This document shows positions 43,060-51,010 of a stretch of 56,054 bases of DNA, piece after piece. The DNA is from an uncultured Bacteroidales bacterium. Its GTDB lineage: Bacteria; Bacteroidota; Bacteroidia; Bacteroidales; UBA11471. Position 1 is the first letter of the stretch, and every line of letters starts with the position of its first letter. Under the pieces are notes generated by a model. It made no database searches. It saw nothing but the letters and a program-made list of their open reading frames with translations, and was not told the DNA's origin. Made by a program: the position numbers and the translations under genes. The DNA is taken from NCBI GenBank assembly GCA_947589325.1, contig CANQAM010000013.1:1-56054 (forward strand), written 5' to 3'.

Positions 43060-43905
43060 TTACGCATTCCATAGTTGGGTGTTTTCCATTTTGAAATGTT
43101 GGGCGTCGTAATAGAGGCGTACGGAAGTTAGTTTTTGATTGAGAGTATTCTTTATGATGGAGACGAAAGCCTGCCCTGTCAAATCGTTGCCTTGCAAATC
43201 TTCACTTATGTTATATATTTCCGGAACAAACAGCGATATGACGACATCGCTGAACTCGTCGAGCTGTCCGAACGGGGCTAAATCGGCGAGTGACGGTTGT
43301 TTTTCCCGTATGCCGCCTATCCGTTCTTCTGTCGGATAAATGTTGCTTGTCAAGATGATTGTGATTTTGTATTCTTTTGCGAGGGAATACAACAATTTTG
43401 AGCATCGCTCCGATATGCAGTAACGGTTATCTCCGTCGTCGTCGATGGCTTGAAAAAGGTCGATAAATACGATTTCTACTCCTGCGGCGGCATATTCCCT
43501 TATGCACGCGGCGATGTCTTTGACGGGAACAAACCGGCGAAATTCAACATAGCAGTTCGTTTTTTGCAGTTTGGCGGAATGTTTAGCCCAAATATCGGCA
43601 GGCGATTTTCGCACGATGTCGATGTCCGTATTGGTAAGCGCCGAAAAGAGCCGGTTGTAAAATTCGGACTCCAACGTGGAGATATTCAATATAAGCGACG
43701 GACGCGATTGTTTAATGGCAATGTTGCAGATAAGGGTGTTGAACATCTCCGCCCGACCGTTGTCCGCCCGTCCTTCTATCACAACGACGCTGCCCGGTTC
43801 GATTCCTTTCAGAACGTTATCGAGGGCATTTATGCCCAGCATGAGGTTTTGTGCCGAAGTGTTCGCCACTTTTATGGATTCTTGAAGATTGTCGTATAGT
43901 TTCAT
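43060..43905 (-). CDS. DnaB-like RecA-fold protein with degenerate Walker A
   Basis: This 281-residue protein matches the C-terminal RecA-type domain of replicative helicase DnaB: LMLGINALDNVLKGIEPGSVVVIEGRADNGRAEMF, given by parts, then a Walker B-like strand GVEIVFIDLFQAI and later TIILTSNIYPTEERIGG and SLADLAPFGQLDEFSDVVISL. The P-loop reads G45-R-A-D-N-G50-R51-A52, so the invariant Lys is Arg and the following Thr/Ser is Ala. ATP hydrolysis is therefore doubtful. It lacks the DnaB N-terminal domain. It has its own -7 box. Possible roles are a helicase inhibitor or adaptor, or an inactive relic. Confidence 0.7.
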   Translation of the reverse strand: MKLYDNLQESIKVANTSAQNLMLGINALDNVLKGIEPGSVVVIEGRADNGRAEMFNTLICNIAIKQSRPSLILNISTLESEFYNRLFSALTNTDIDIVRKSPADIWAKHSAKLQKTNCYVEFRRFVPVKDIAACIREYAAAGVEIVFIDLFQAIDDDGDNRYCISERCSKLLYSLAKEYKITIILTSNIYPTEERIGGIREKQPSLADLAPFGQLDEFSDVVISLFVPEIYNISEDLQGNDLTGQAFVSIIKNTLNQKLTSVRLYYDAQHFKMENTQLWNA

Positions 43906-43968
43906 GACAAAAACAGATTGGATAATAATTTGTAAATCAATGCGGTATTAAAATAAACCGCTACCATA

Positions 43969-43976
43969 CAAATTTA
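43969..43976 (-). promoter_or_regulatory. -7 box of the DnaB-like gene
   Basis: TAAATTTG on the minus strand, 63 bases upstream of the start at 43905. Confidence 0.5.
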
Positions 43977-44140
43977 CTGTTTTTATTTTTACGGAACAGC
44001 AATAAGGGGATAAATCTTTTGCAAAAAAGTAAATTCGATTTTGCGCTTTACATATCGCATAAAATGCAGGGTGCCCATCTTTTTTGAGGAAAGGGGCAGG
44101 GAGTATGCTTGCGGGAGAGCGGGAAGTTTTGCGGGCGGGG

Positions 44141-45232
44141 TCAGTCGAGGAAGAGGTAGTCGTAGTGAATGAGGGGGCGTCCGCCCTGTTTGCCGATGAG
44201 CGTCCGGGCTTTCGAGCTGTCGCAGCTGATGCGTCCGACGCCTATCTGGTGGCTGTCGGGGGCGTATATCCGCACGATGTCGCCTTTCTCGAAATCGCCT
44301 TCGACAGCAGTTACTCCGACGGGCAGCAGGCTCGTCGCCCGACGGGAGAGCAGCCGCTCTGCCGCCTGTTCGTTGATGTGCAGTCCGCCTTTGGCGAATC
44401 CTTCGGAGTGGGCAATCCATTTTTTGATGCTCGATGTCGTTTTGTCCGAAGGAAGAAAGCGGGTGCAGGGTGTCGCGCCGTCCCGACGGAGCAGGGCGGC
44501 GAGTACGTCGTCGCGCCGACCGTTGGCAATGATTACTTCGATGCCCTCCTGCGCCACTTTGCGGGCGATGCTGCTTTTGGTGAGCATACCGCCGCGCCCG
44601 AAAGAGGATTTTCCCGTCTGAATGTATTTGGAGAGGTCGGTGCGGCTTTCTGCCGATATTTCGGGAATAAGGCGGCTCTGCGGGTCGTCGGGGGCGCCGG
44701 TGTAGATGCCGTCGATGTTGCTGAGTATGATGAGTATCTCTGCGCCCATCATGGAGGCTATCATGCCTGAGAGTTCGTCGTTGTCGGTGAACATCAGTTC
44801 GGTTACCGACACGGTGTCGTTTTCATTGACGATAGGAATGACGCCGTTTTCGAGCATGACCTCCATGCAGTGCTTTTGGTTGAGGTAGTGGCGGCGGGTG
44901 GAGAAACTCTCTTTCATCGTGAGTATCTGCCCGCAGGCGATGCCGTGTTCTTTGAAGAGTTCGTAATAACGGTTGATGAGTTTTGCCTGCCCCACTGCCG
45001 AGAAAAGCTGGCGTGCCGATACGGCGTCGAGCCGCCGGTCGTGTTCCATGCCCAGCTCGCTGCGCCCCGACGCCACGGCACCCGACGATACGAGTATCAC
45101 TTCGATGCCCTGTTTGTGCAGGGCAGCCACCTGATCGACCAGCGCCGACATACGGGTAACGTCGAGCGTCCCGTCGGGTCGGGTGAGTACGTTGCTGCCT
45201 ATTTTTACGGTGATGCGTTTGTAGCGGGGCAT
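44141..45232 (-). CDS. proB: Glutamate 5-kinase (ProB)
   Basis: This 363-residue enzyme phosphorylates glutamate in the first step of proline synthesis. Residues 5-240 form the amino-acid kinase domain (RITVKIGSNVLT, ILVSSGAVASG, VNENDTVSV, LSNIDGIYTGAP, GRGGMLTKSSIARKVAQEG). Residues about 275-355 are the PUA domain. The ATG at 45232 is chosen because it places the usual kinase start at residue 6 and follows the upstream ligase stop by 7 bases; the frame extends further into that gene. The partner proA is not in the window. Confidence 0.93.
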   Translation of the reverse strand: MPRYKRITVKIGSNVLTRPDGTLDVTRMSALVDQVAALHKQGIEVILVSSGAVASGRSELGMEHDRRLDAVSARQLFSAVGQAKLINRYYELFKEHGIACGQILTMKESFSTRRHYLNQKHCMEVMLENGVIPIVNENDTVSVTELMFTDNDELSGMIASMMGAEILIILSNIDGIYTGAPDDPQSRLIPEISAESRTDLSKYIQTGKSSFGRGGMLTKSSIARKVAQEGIEVIIANGRRDDVLAALLRRDGATPCTRFLPSDKTTSSIKKWIAHSEGFAKGGLHINEQAAERLLSRRATSLLPVGVTAVEGDFEKGDIVRIYAPDSHQIGVGRISCDSSKARTLIGKQGGRPLIHYDYLFLD

Positions 45233-45239
45233 GGCGGAA

Positions 45240-46892
45240 TTATTTAGATTTGTCGCGTATTTCCACGCGACGTATCTTGCCGCTGATAGTCTTCGGCAAT
45301 TCATCGACAAATTCGACGATACGCGGATATTTGTACGGGGCGGTAACCCGCTTCACGTGGTCTTGTATCTCTTTGACGAGTTCGTCGCCGGCGCGCGATT
45401 TGTACTCTTTGGAGAGCACGATGGTGGCTTTCACCACCTGCCCGCGTATTTCGTCGGGCACGCCGGTAATGGCGCATTCGACTACGGCGGGGTGGGTCAT
45501 CAGCGCGCTTTCCACTTCAAAGGGGCCGATGCGGTAGCCCGACGACTTGATAACGTCGTCGGCGCGTCCCACGAACCAGAAATAGCCGTCTTCGTCGCGC
45601 CAAGCCACGTCGCCCGTGTAATAAATGTTGTCGTGGAAGACTTCGCGCGTGCGCTCCTCGTCGCGGTAATACTCCTTGAAAAGCCCTATCGGATAGCCCT
45701 TGTCGGTGCGCACGACGATTTGCCCCTGTTCGCCCTCTTCGGCGCGGCGTCCGTCGGGCGTGAGCAAATCGACGTCGTATTGCGGATTGGGAATGCCCAT
45801 AGAGCCGGGTTTCGGCTCTATCCACGGGTAGGTGGCGATGGTGAGGGTCGTTTCGGTCTGCCCGAAGCCCTCCATCAGTTTGATGCCCGTGATGCGGAAA
45901 AACTCCTCATATACTTTTGGGTTGAGGGCTTCGCCGGCAATGGTGCAGTAGCGCAGCGAGGAGATGTCGTAGCGCGAAATGTCCTCGCGTATGAGGAAGC
46001 GGAATACGGTGGGCGGTGCGCAGAACGAGGTAATCCGGTATTTCTCTATCATCTCCAGCACGTCGGCGGGGGTGAACTTATCGTAGTCGTAAACGAACAC
46101 GTTGGCGCCGGCAATCCATTGCCCGTAGAGCTTGCCCCACACGGCTTTGCCCCAGCCGGTGTCGGCGAGGGTGAGGTGCAGGCTCGTTTCGTCGAGGTTG
46201 TGCCAGAACGAGCCGGTAACGATGTGCCCCAGCGGGTAGGTGAAAGTGTGCGCCACCATTTTGGGGTTGCCGGTCGTACCCGAAGTAAAGTAGAGCAGCG
46301 ATATGTCGTCGTTGGTATTGACGTGTGCCGGACGCACGAAAGGCGCGGCAGCCTCCGTGCCGGCGTGGAAGTCGAGCCAGCCCTCCGGCACCGACGGACC
46401 TATCGACACGCGGTATTTGAGTGAGGGCGATGCCTCCACCGAGCGATCGACGTGCCCGAGCACAATGTCTTCGCCCACTGCCACAATCATTTTTATGTCG
46501 GCAGCGTTGCAGCGGTATATGATGTCTTTTTCGGTCAGCAGGTGGGTGGCGGGAATACATACCGCCCCGATTTTGTGCAGGGCGATAATCGAAAACCAAA
46601 ATTCGTAGCGGCGTTTGAGAATGAGCATCACCATATCGCCTTTGCCTATTCCTAACGAGGTGAAGAACGCGGCGGCTTTGTCGCTTTCCCGTTTTATGTC
46701 GGCGAAAGTGAAGTCGATGTGTTTGCCCTTGTCGTTCGTCCAGCAGAGGGCTTTTTTGTCGGGAGCGGTGTGTGCCCACTCATCGACGACGTCGTACCCG
46801 AAATTGAAATTCTCGGGCACCTTTATTTTGAAGTTCCGAATAAAATCTTCCTGTGAAGAAAATTTCGTCTGTTGCAAGAATTTTTCTACCAT
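45240..46892 (-). CDS. AMP-forming acyl-CoA synthetase
   Basis: This 550-residue ANL-superfamily ligase activates a carboxylic acid as acyl-AMP and then acyl-CoA. Motifs in order are YFTSGTTGNPKM (P-loop), EGFGQTET, YYTGDVAWRDEDGYFWFVGRADDVIK and the C-terminal catalytic lysine in KTISGKIRR. The sequence resembles the medium-chain/acetyl-CoA-synthetase-like group of Bacteroidetes. The acid is not predictable. It is 30 bases after an XRE-cupin regulator gene and 7 bases before proB, so the three are one operon. Confidence 0.9.
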   Translation of the reverse strand: MVEKFLQQTKFSSQEDFIRNFKIKVPENFNFGYDVVDEWAHTAPDKKALCWTNDKGKHIDFTFADIKRESDKAAAFFTSLGIGKGDMVMLILKRRYEFWFSIIALHKIGAVCIPATHLLTEKDIIYRCNAADIKMIVAVGEDIVLGHVDRSVEASPSLKYRVSIGPSVPEGWLDFHAGTEAAAPFVRPAHVNTNDDISLLYFTSGTTGNPKMVAHTFTYPLGHIVTGSFWHNLDETSLHLTLADTGWGKAVWGKLYGQWIAGANVFVYDYDKFTPADVLEMIEKYRITSFCAPPTVFRFLIREDISRYDISSLRYCTIAGEALNPKVYEEFFRITGIKLMEGFGQTETTLTIATYPWIEPKPGSMGIPNPQYDVDLLTPDGRRAEEGEQGQIVVRTDKGYPIGLFKEYYRDEERTREVFHDNIYYTGDVAWRDEDGYFWFVGRADDVIKSSGYRIGPFEVESALMTHPAVVECAITGVPDEIRGQVVKATIVLSKEYKSRAGDELVKEIQDHVKRVTAPYKYPRIVEFVDELPKTISGKIRRVEIRDKSK

Positions 46893-46922
46893 GATGATTT
46901 CTTTTTTACCCAGTCGAATGTA

Positions 46923-47474
46923 TTAGAGAATGATGGCGAGAAAGCGTACCCGTTTTCCGTCGAGCGCCTTCATGCCGTGTGGGCGGTTGGCGTCGAAGTA
47001 GAGGCTGTCGCCCTCGTTGAGGGTCAATTGCTTTTCGCCGATTTGCAGAATCATGCGCCCTTCGAGAATGTAGTTGAACTCCTGTCCCGGGTGGGTGTTG
47101 AGATAAATCTCTTTGCTTTCCGACGGCTCCACCGTTACGATGAAGGGGTCGGCTTTACGGTTCATGAAGCCGGCGGCGAGCGACTGGTATTTGTAGGCTT
47201 TGGTGCGCTGCACGCTGGCACCCTGCCCGCTGCGGGTGAGGAAGTAGCTGTTCATGCGCGGTTCTTCGCCGAACATGAGCGCCGAAAGGTCTATTTCGTA
47301 ACGGGTGCCGATTTGGTGCAGCACGCTGACGGGAATGTCGGTTTCGCCCGATTCCAGCCGTTCGTAGGCTTCGGGAGTCAAGCCGCATACGGCGGCAACG
47401 TCGGCGACCGAAAGGTCGAGTACTTCCCGCAAACCTTTCAACCGGTGGGCGATTTGTTTGATTTGGTCGTTCAT
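46923..47474 (-). CDS. XRE-type regulator with cupin domain
   Basis: This 183-residue protein has an N-terminal HTH (about 5-62, VADVAAVCGLTPEAYERLESGETDIP) and a C-terminal cupin barrel (about 105-180, HPGQEFNYILEGRMILQIGEKQL). Such HTH-cupin regulators usually sense a small metabolite and control the neighbouring operon; here that would be the acyl-CoA ligase (inference). The start is at 47474 because the -7 box (47505-47512) overlaps the upstream ATG at 47507. Confidence 0.88.
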   Translation of the reverse strand: MNDQIKQIAHRLKGLREVLDLSVADVAAVCGLTPEAYERLESGETDIPVSVLHQIGTRYEIDLSALMFGEEPRMNSYFLTRSGQGASVQRTKAYKYQSLAAGFMNRKADPFIVTVEPSESKEIYLNTHPGQEFNYILEGRMILQIGEKQLTLNEGDSLYFDANRPHGMKALDGKRVRFLAIIL

Positions 47475-47504
47475 AAACAAAATTATTGGAAACGATTTGT
47501 TCTG

Positions 47505-47512
47505 CAAATGTA
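47505..47512 (-). promoter_or_regulatory. -7 box of the XRE-ligase-proB operon
   Basis: TACATTTG on the minus strand, 30 bases upstream of the start at 47474. Confidence 0.6.
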
Positions 47513-47595
47513 TGAAAAAACGGTAAAAAGCGACAGGAAAACAAGAAATATTCGTTTCTCCCCGATTCTGCTGTGCCGCTTATGAAAATAACTTT

Positions 47596-47603
47596 TATCT
47601 TTG
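47596..47603 (+). promoter_or_regulatory. -7 box of the FHA gene
   Basis: TATCTTTG, 51 bases ahead of the ATG at 47655; excludes an upstream in-frame TTG at 47601 as start. Confidence 0.65.
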
Positions 47604-47654
47604 CAACACGGAGCGGGGCGAAAATACCGCTCCCGACCGGAAAAAACAGAGAAG

Positions 47655-48164
47655 ATGAAACGTGTGCTTTGCCCCCGATGCGACGGGTATGTAACTTTCG
47701 ACGAAACGCGGTGCGAGGCGGGCGAGTCGCTCCATTTGACTTGTCCCCACTGCGGGAAGAGCTTTTCGCTGTCGCATCAGGAAATTTCGGCGCAGGACGA
47801 TGCCCCCAACTGCGGCCGCATCGTCGTGCTGGAAAACAACTGCTGCTACCGGCAGGAGTTTCCGCTCGCGCTCGGCGACAACGTGATAGGCAGGCGCAAC
47901 AAGGGCACCGACGTGGATATTGCCATCGAAAGCAGCGATGCCGACTTGGAACGCCGCCATTGCATACTCAACGTGCGTCCCGATAAGCAGGGCGGATTCG
48001 TCTATACGTTGAGCGACTGCTCGGCGCGGTCGGGCACCTATCTGCGGGAGAGCCGGCTCGGACGCCGCGACCGGATACGCCTCGACGACGGCGCTATCGT
48101 GTCGATAGGCGGCACGACGTTTATTCTTTACCCTGCCGGTTTCGATGAAGATGCAGAAGATTAA
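47655..48164 (+). CDS. Zinc-ribbon plus FHA-domain protein
   Basis: This 169-residue cytoplasmic protein starts with a zinc ribbon (Cys6-x2-Cys9 and Cys30-x2-Cys33: CPRCDG...CPHCGKSF). A forkhead-associated domain follows at about 65-160 (GDNVIGRRNKGTDVDIAIES, LERRHCILNV, SARSGTYLRE, IRLDDGAIVSIGGTTFIL). FHA domains bind phosphothreonine; the Arg and the Arg-His pair are kept, but the usual Ser before Arg-His is Glu. No Ser/Thr kinase gene is in the window. The GlmU-like gene starts 19 bases later. Confidence 0.85.
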   Translation: MKRVLCPRCDGYVTFDETRCEAGESLHLTCPHCGKSFSLSHQEISAQDDAPNCGRIVVLENNCCYRQEFPLALGDNVIGRRNKGTDVDIAIESSDADLERRHCILNVRPDKQGGFVYTLSDCSARSGTYLRESRLGRRDRIRLDDGAIVSIGGTTFILYPAGFDEDAED

Positions 48165-48183
48165 AACCAAAAAACAGATGAAT

Positions 48184-49380
48184 ATGGAAAACATCGTTCT
48201 TTTCGATACGCAGGCAAGCCATTGTGCGTGCCTCCCGATAACGTTCACCCGCGCGGTGAGCGACGTGCGCGTGGGCATCGTTACGATACGTGAAAAATGG
48301 GAGCGTTTTTTGCCGGGTGAATATACGGCGCTGAGCGCGGAGTATCTGGCAGTGAAATATCCTGCCGTGCCCGACAGGGCTTTGTTCGTGGCGGGCAATC
48401 TCTGCCCCGATGCCGACTTGGCTGCCGCCGTTGCCGCTTTGTCGGAGGGCGAAGCGCTGCTCGGCGCCGACGATACGCTGCTGGCTTACCGTGGCGACCG
48501 TGCCGGTTTCGACAGCAAGGCGTTTGCCTCGACACGCCGGTACGAAAAAGATTACACGGCGATACGCGCCGTATATGATATTTTCAGGGAGAACGGCAAA
48601 GAGTTGGAAAAAGACTTCCGAGCCATAACGGCGGGACGCACCTCGCAGCCGCTGCCCGCTTCGTGCCGGTTGGTCGGCGACCCGTGCTTTGCCGACGGTA
48701 CGCCCAAACTTTTCATCGAGGAGGGGGCGACGCTCGAATGCGCCATTCTCAATGTGAAGAACGGGGCGATATACATCGGTCGCGATGTCGAAATCATGGA
48801 GGGTGTCGCCATTCGCGCGCCGTTTGCCGCCTGCACCCACGCCACCGTGAACATGAACGCCAAAATATACGGGGCGACGACGCTCGGTCCGCACTGCAAG
48901 GCGGGTGGCGAGTTGAGCAACGTGGTGATGCTCGGCTACTCCAACAAGGGACACGACGGCTATCTGGGCAACGCCGTTATCGGCGAATGGTGCAATCTCG
49001 GGGCGGACACGAACTGCTCGAACCTGAAAAACAATTACGCCGAAGTGAAATTGTGGAGCTATACGGAACACCGCTTCCGCTCTACGGGGCTGCAATTCTG
49101 CGGTTTGCTGATGGGCGACCATTCACGCTCGGGCATCAATACGATGTTCAACACGGCGACGATGGTGGGCGTGGGGGCGAATGTGTATGGTCCCGGTTTC
49201 CCTCGCACGATTATCGATTCTTTTGTGCAGGGAGGCGCCGAAGGCTTCGACTCGGTCGCTTTGTCGCGTGTCGAGGAGATGGCGGAGCGCATGATGGCGC
49301 GGCGCGGCAAATCGCTTTCCGATGCCGACCGTGCTGTTTTGCAGGCGCTGTACGACCACCCTTATCCGCCGAAAGCATAG
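48184..49380 (+). CDS. GlmU-like sugar nucleotidyltransferase family protein
   Basis: This 398-residue protein begins MENIVLFDTQ with LPITFTRAVSDVRVGIVTIREKW, the start of a Bacteroidetes family annotated as putative sugar-nucleotidyltransferase or GlmU-like. The N-terminal part lacks the full GlmU uridyltransferase loop (G-x-G-T-R-M). From about 190 a left-handed beta-helix follows (GDPCFADGTPK, VEIMEGVAIRAPFAACTHATVN, GGELSNVVMLGYSNKGHDGYLGNAVIGEWCNLG, by parts). It may be a sugar acyl- or nucleotidyl-transferase in envelope synthesis. An in-frame ATG at 48178 is also possible. Confidence 0.8.
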   Translation: MENIVLFDTQASHCACLPITFTRAVSDVRVGIVTIREKWERFLPGEYTALSAEYLAVKYPAVPDRALFVAGNLCPDADLAAAVAALSEGEALLGADDTLLAYRGDRAGFDSKAFASTRRYEKDYTAIRAVYDIFRENGKELEKDFRAITAGRTSQPLPASCRLVGDPCFADGTPKLFIEEGATLECAILNVKNGAIYIGRDVEIMEGVAIRAPFAACTHATVNMNAKIYGATTLGPHCKAGGELSNVVMLGYSNKGHDGYLGNAVIGEWCNLGADTNCSNLKNNYAEVKLWSYTEHRFRSTGLQFCGLLMGDHSRSGINTMFNTATMVGVGANVYGPGFPRTIIDSFVQGGAEGFDSVALSRVEEMAERMMARRGKSLSDADRAVLQALYDHPYPPKA

Positions 49381-49419
49381 TGCGTCGGGCGAAAAATTTT
49401 CGCCGATGAGGATATAAAA

Positions 49420-49457
49420 AATGCAAGCGTTTTTTTTGGAGGCGCTTGCATTCTTTT
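49420..49457 (+). terminator. Terminator of the FHA-GlmU-like operon
   Basis: AATGCAAGCG (49420-49429) and CGCTTGCATT (49443-49452) form a perfect 10-bp stem, followed by CTTTTCC. Confidence 0.75.
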
Positions 49458-49484
49458 CCGATGATTCTTGTTTAATCGAAGTAT

Positions 49485-49748
49485 ATGTATTATCTCTTTA
49501 TCTGCCTTGTCGTCATCAACGGGGTCGTTTTTTTCGTGTACGGCATCGACAAGTGGAAAGCGAAGAAATCCGCACGGCGCATTTCGGAAGCCTCGCTGTT
49601 GCTGATGGCTGCGCTGGGCGGCAGTGTGGGGGCTTGGTTGGGAATGAAAGTGTGGCATCATAAAACGCTGCACAAAAAATTCAAATATGGCATTCCCTTG
49701 ATACTGTTGGCTCAAATAATAGCTTTGTTGCTATTGTTTTATAATTGA
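49485..49748 (+). CDS. DUF1294 family small membrane protein
   Basis: This 87-residue protein has an N-terminal membrane helix (YYLFICLVVINGVVFFVYGID) and a second pair near residues 40-85. The family signature WKAKKSARRISEASLLLMAALGGS and GMKVWHHKT, KFKYGIPLIL is clear. The function is unknown. It ends 8 bases before the convergent maturase gene. Confidence 0.88.
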   Translation: MYYLFICLVVINGVVFFVYGIDKWKAKKSARRISEASLLLMAALGGSVGAWLGMKVWHHKTLHKKFKYGIPLILLAQIIALLLLFYN

Positions 49749-49756
49749 TTATCAAT

Positions 49757-50980
49757 TTATTGTGCAAGAATCCGGCGGGCGACCGGCATGACGTTGGCAG
49801 GGGGACGACCGGCATCTATCTCGCGGCGCATATACTCCATGCAAGGCTCGGCGTGGCGGAAGAAGGCGTGATAACCGGAGCAAAGGTAGTTGAGTCCGTG
49901 TTCGCCGTCGGCAGCGGTGGCAAAACGGTTTTTGGGGCATTCGCCGTGGCAGGCGAACAGGTAGCTGCACTCGCGGCATTGACGGGGCAGGGCGTGGCGT
50001 TTCTGCCGACCGAATTGCTGCTGACGTTTCCCGTAGAGCATTTCGACCAACGTGTGCTGTCTGATGTTGCCCAACCGGTATTCGGGAAAAACGAAATGGT
50101 CGCAGCTGTAAACGTCGCCGTTGGCTTCCATGACTGCCGCATGACCGCAGTCTTCCGACATGGAGCAGACGCCGGGCGGCATACCGCACCAGTTGGCTAA
50201 TGTGGCGTCGAACAGCTGGACGAAAATTTGTCCTACGTCGCTGACCACCCATTCGTCGAAAATCCGGCAAAGGAAATCGCCCCATTGCTGCGGACTGACG
50301 GAGTAGCCGGCAAGCGGAGCGTCCGTGTCGGCGGGAGCGGCGAGCGTGCGACCGTCGTCGTGGGGGAGAAGCCGCTCGACGACGGGGGTAAATTGCAGGT
50401 AGTGCGCGCCGATGTCGCGGAAGAACCGGTAAAATTCCAGCGGGTGGTCGGCATTGCAGGCATTGACCGTTGCCATGGCGTTCCAATCTACGTCGTGTTT
50501 TTGGAGCAGGTCGATGCCCCGCATGACGCTCTCCCACGACGGGTCGCCGCCGCGGCTGCGGCGGTAGCGGTCGTGCAGCTCTCGGGGTCCGTCGATGGAT
50601 ATGCCTACGAGCCAGCCGTTATCGTGCAGGAAGCGGCACCACTCGTCGGTAAGCAGCGTGCCGTTGGTCTGTATGGCGTTGTCGATGTGGCGTCCGCCGG
50701 CATAGCGGCGTTGCAGGTTGAGCGCTTTTCGGTAGAACGACAGCGGGCGCAGCAGCGGCTCGCCGCCGTGCCAAGTAAAGAGCACCTCTTGCATCGTCTG
50801 ACTTTGAATGTAGTCGCGGGTGAATTGTTCCAACAGCTCGTCGCTCATCGGTCGGCAGGCGGCAGGGGCTCCGGAAAGATTCTCTTTTTCCAGATAATAG
50901 CAATATTCGCAGGCGAGGTTGCACCTCGCACCGACCGGCTTTGCCATGACATAAAGCGGTTTTCCAAAGGGCGCTATCAT
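49757..50980 (-). CDS. Anaerobic sulfatase maturase (radical SAM, SPASM)
   Basis: This 407-residue anSME-type enzyme has the radical-SAM cluster Cys20-x3-Cys24-x2-Cys27 (ARCNLACEYCYY), the GGEPLL motif and SIDGPRELHD. A SPASM region follows with about eight cysteines (CSMSEDCGH, SCDHF, CRECSYLFACHGECPKNRF, LCSGYH). It oxidises Ser or Cys of sulfatases to formylglycine without oxygen, in the cytoplasm before export. It follows the sulfatase gene by 30 bases in the same operon, its evident substrate. Confidence 0.95.
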   Translation of the reverse strand: MIAPFGKPLYVMAKPVGARCNLACEYCYYLEKENLSGAPAACRPMSDELLEQFTRDYIQSQTMQEVLFTWHGGEPLLRPLSFYRKALNLQRRYAGGRHIDNAIQTNGTLLTDEWCRFLHDNGWLVGISIDGPRELHDRYRRSRGGDPSWESVMRGIDLLQKHDVDWNAMATVNACNADHPLEFYRFFRDIGAHYLQFTPVVERLLPHDDGRTLAAPADTDAPLAGYSVSPQQWGDFLCRIFDEWVVSDVGQIFVQLFDATLANWCGMPPGVCSMSEDCGHAAVMEANGDVYSCDHFVFPEYRLGNIRQHTLVEMLYGKRQQQFGRQKRHALPRQCRECSYLFACHGECPKNRFATAADGEHGLNYLCSGYHAFFRHAEPCMEYMRREIDAGRPPANVMPVARRILAQ

Positions 50981-51010
50981 TTTTTTCTTTATGATGAAAA
51001 ACGACAGTTG

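Noticed and set aside
39600-44140. Integrase, transposase or attachment-site repeats at the AT-rich island borders
   Set aside because: None was found on either strand; the only tRNA in the window is 12 kb away.
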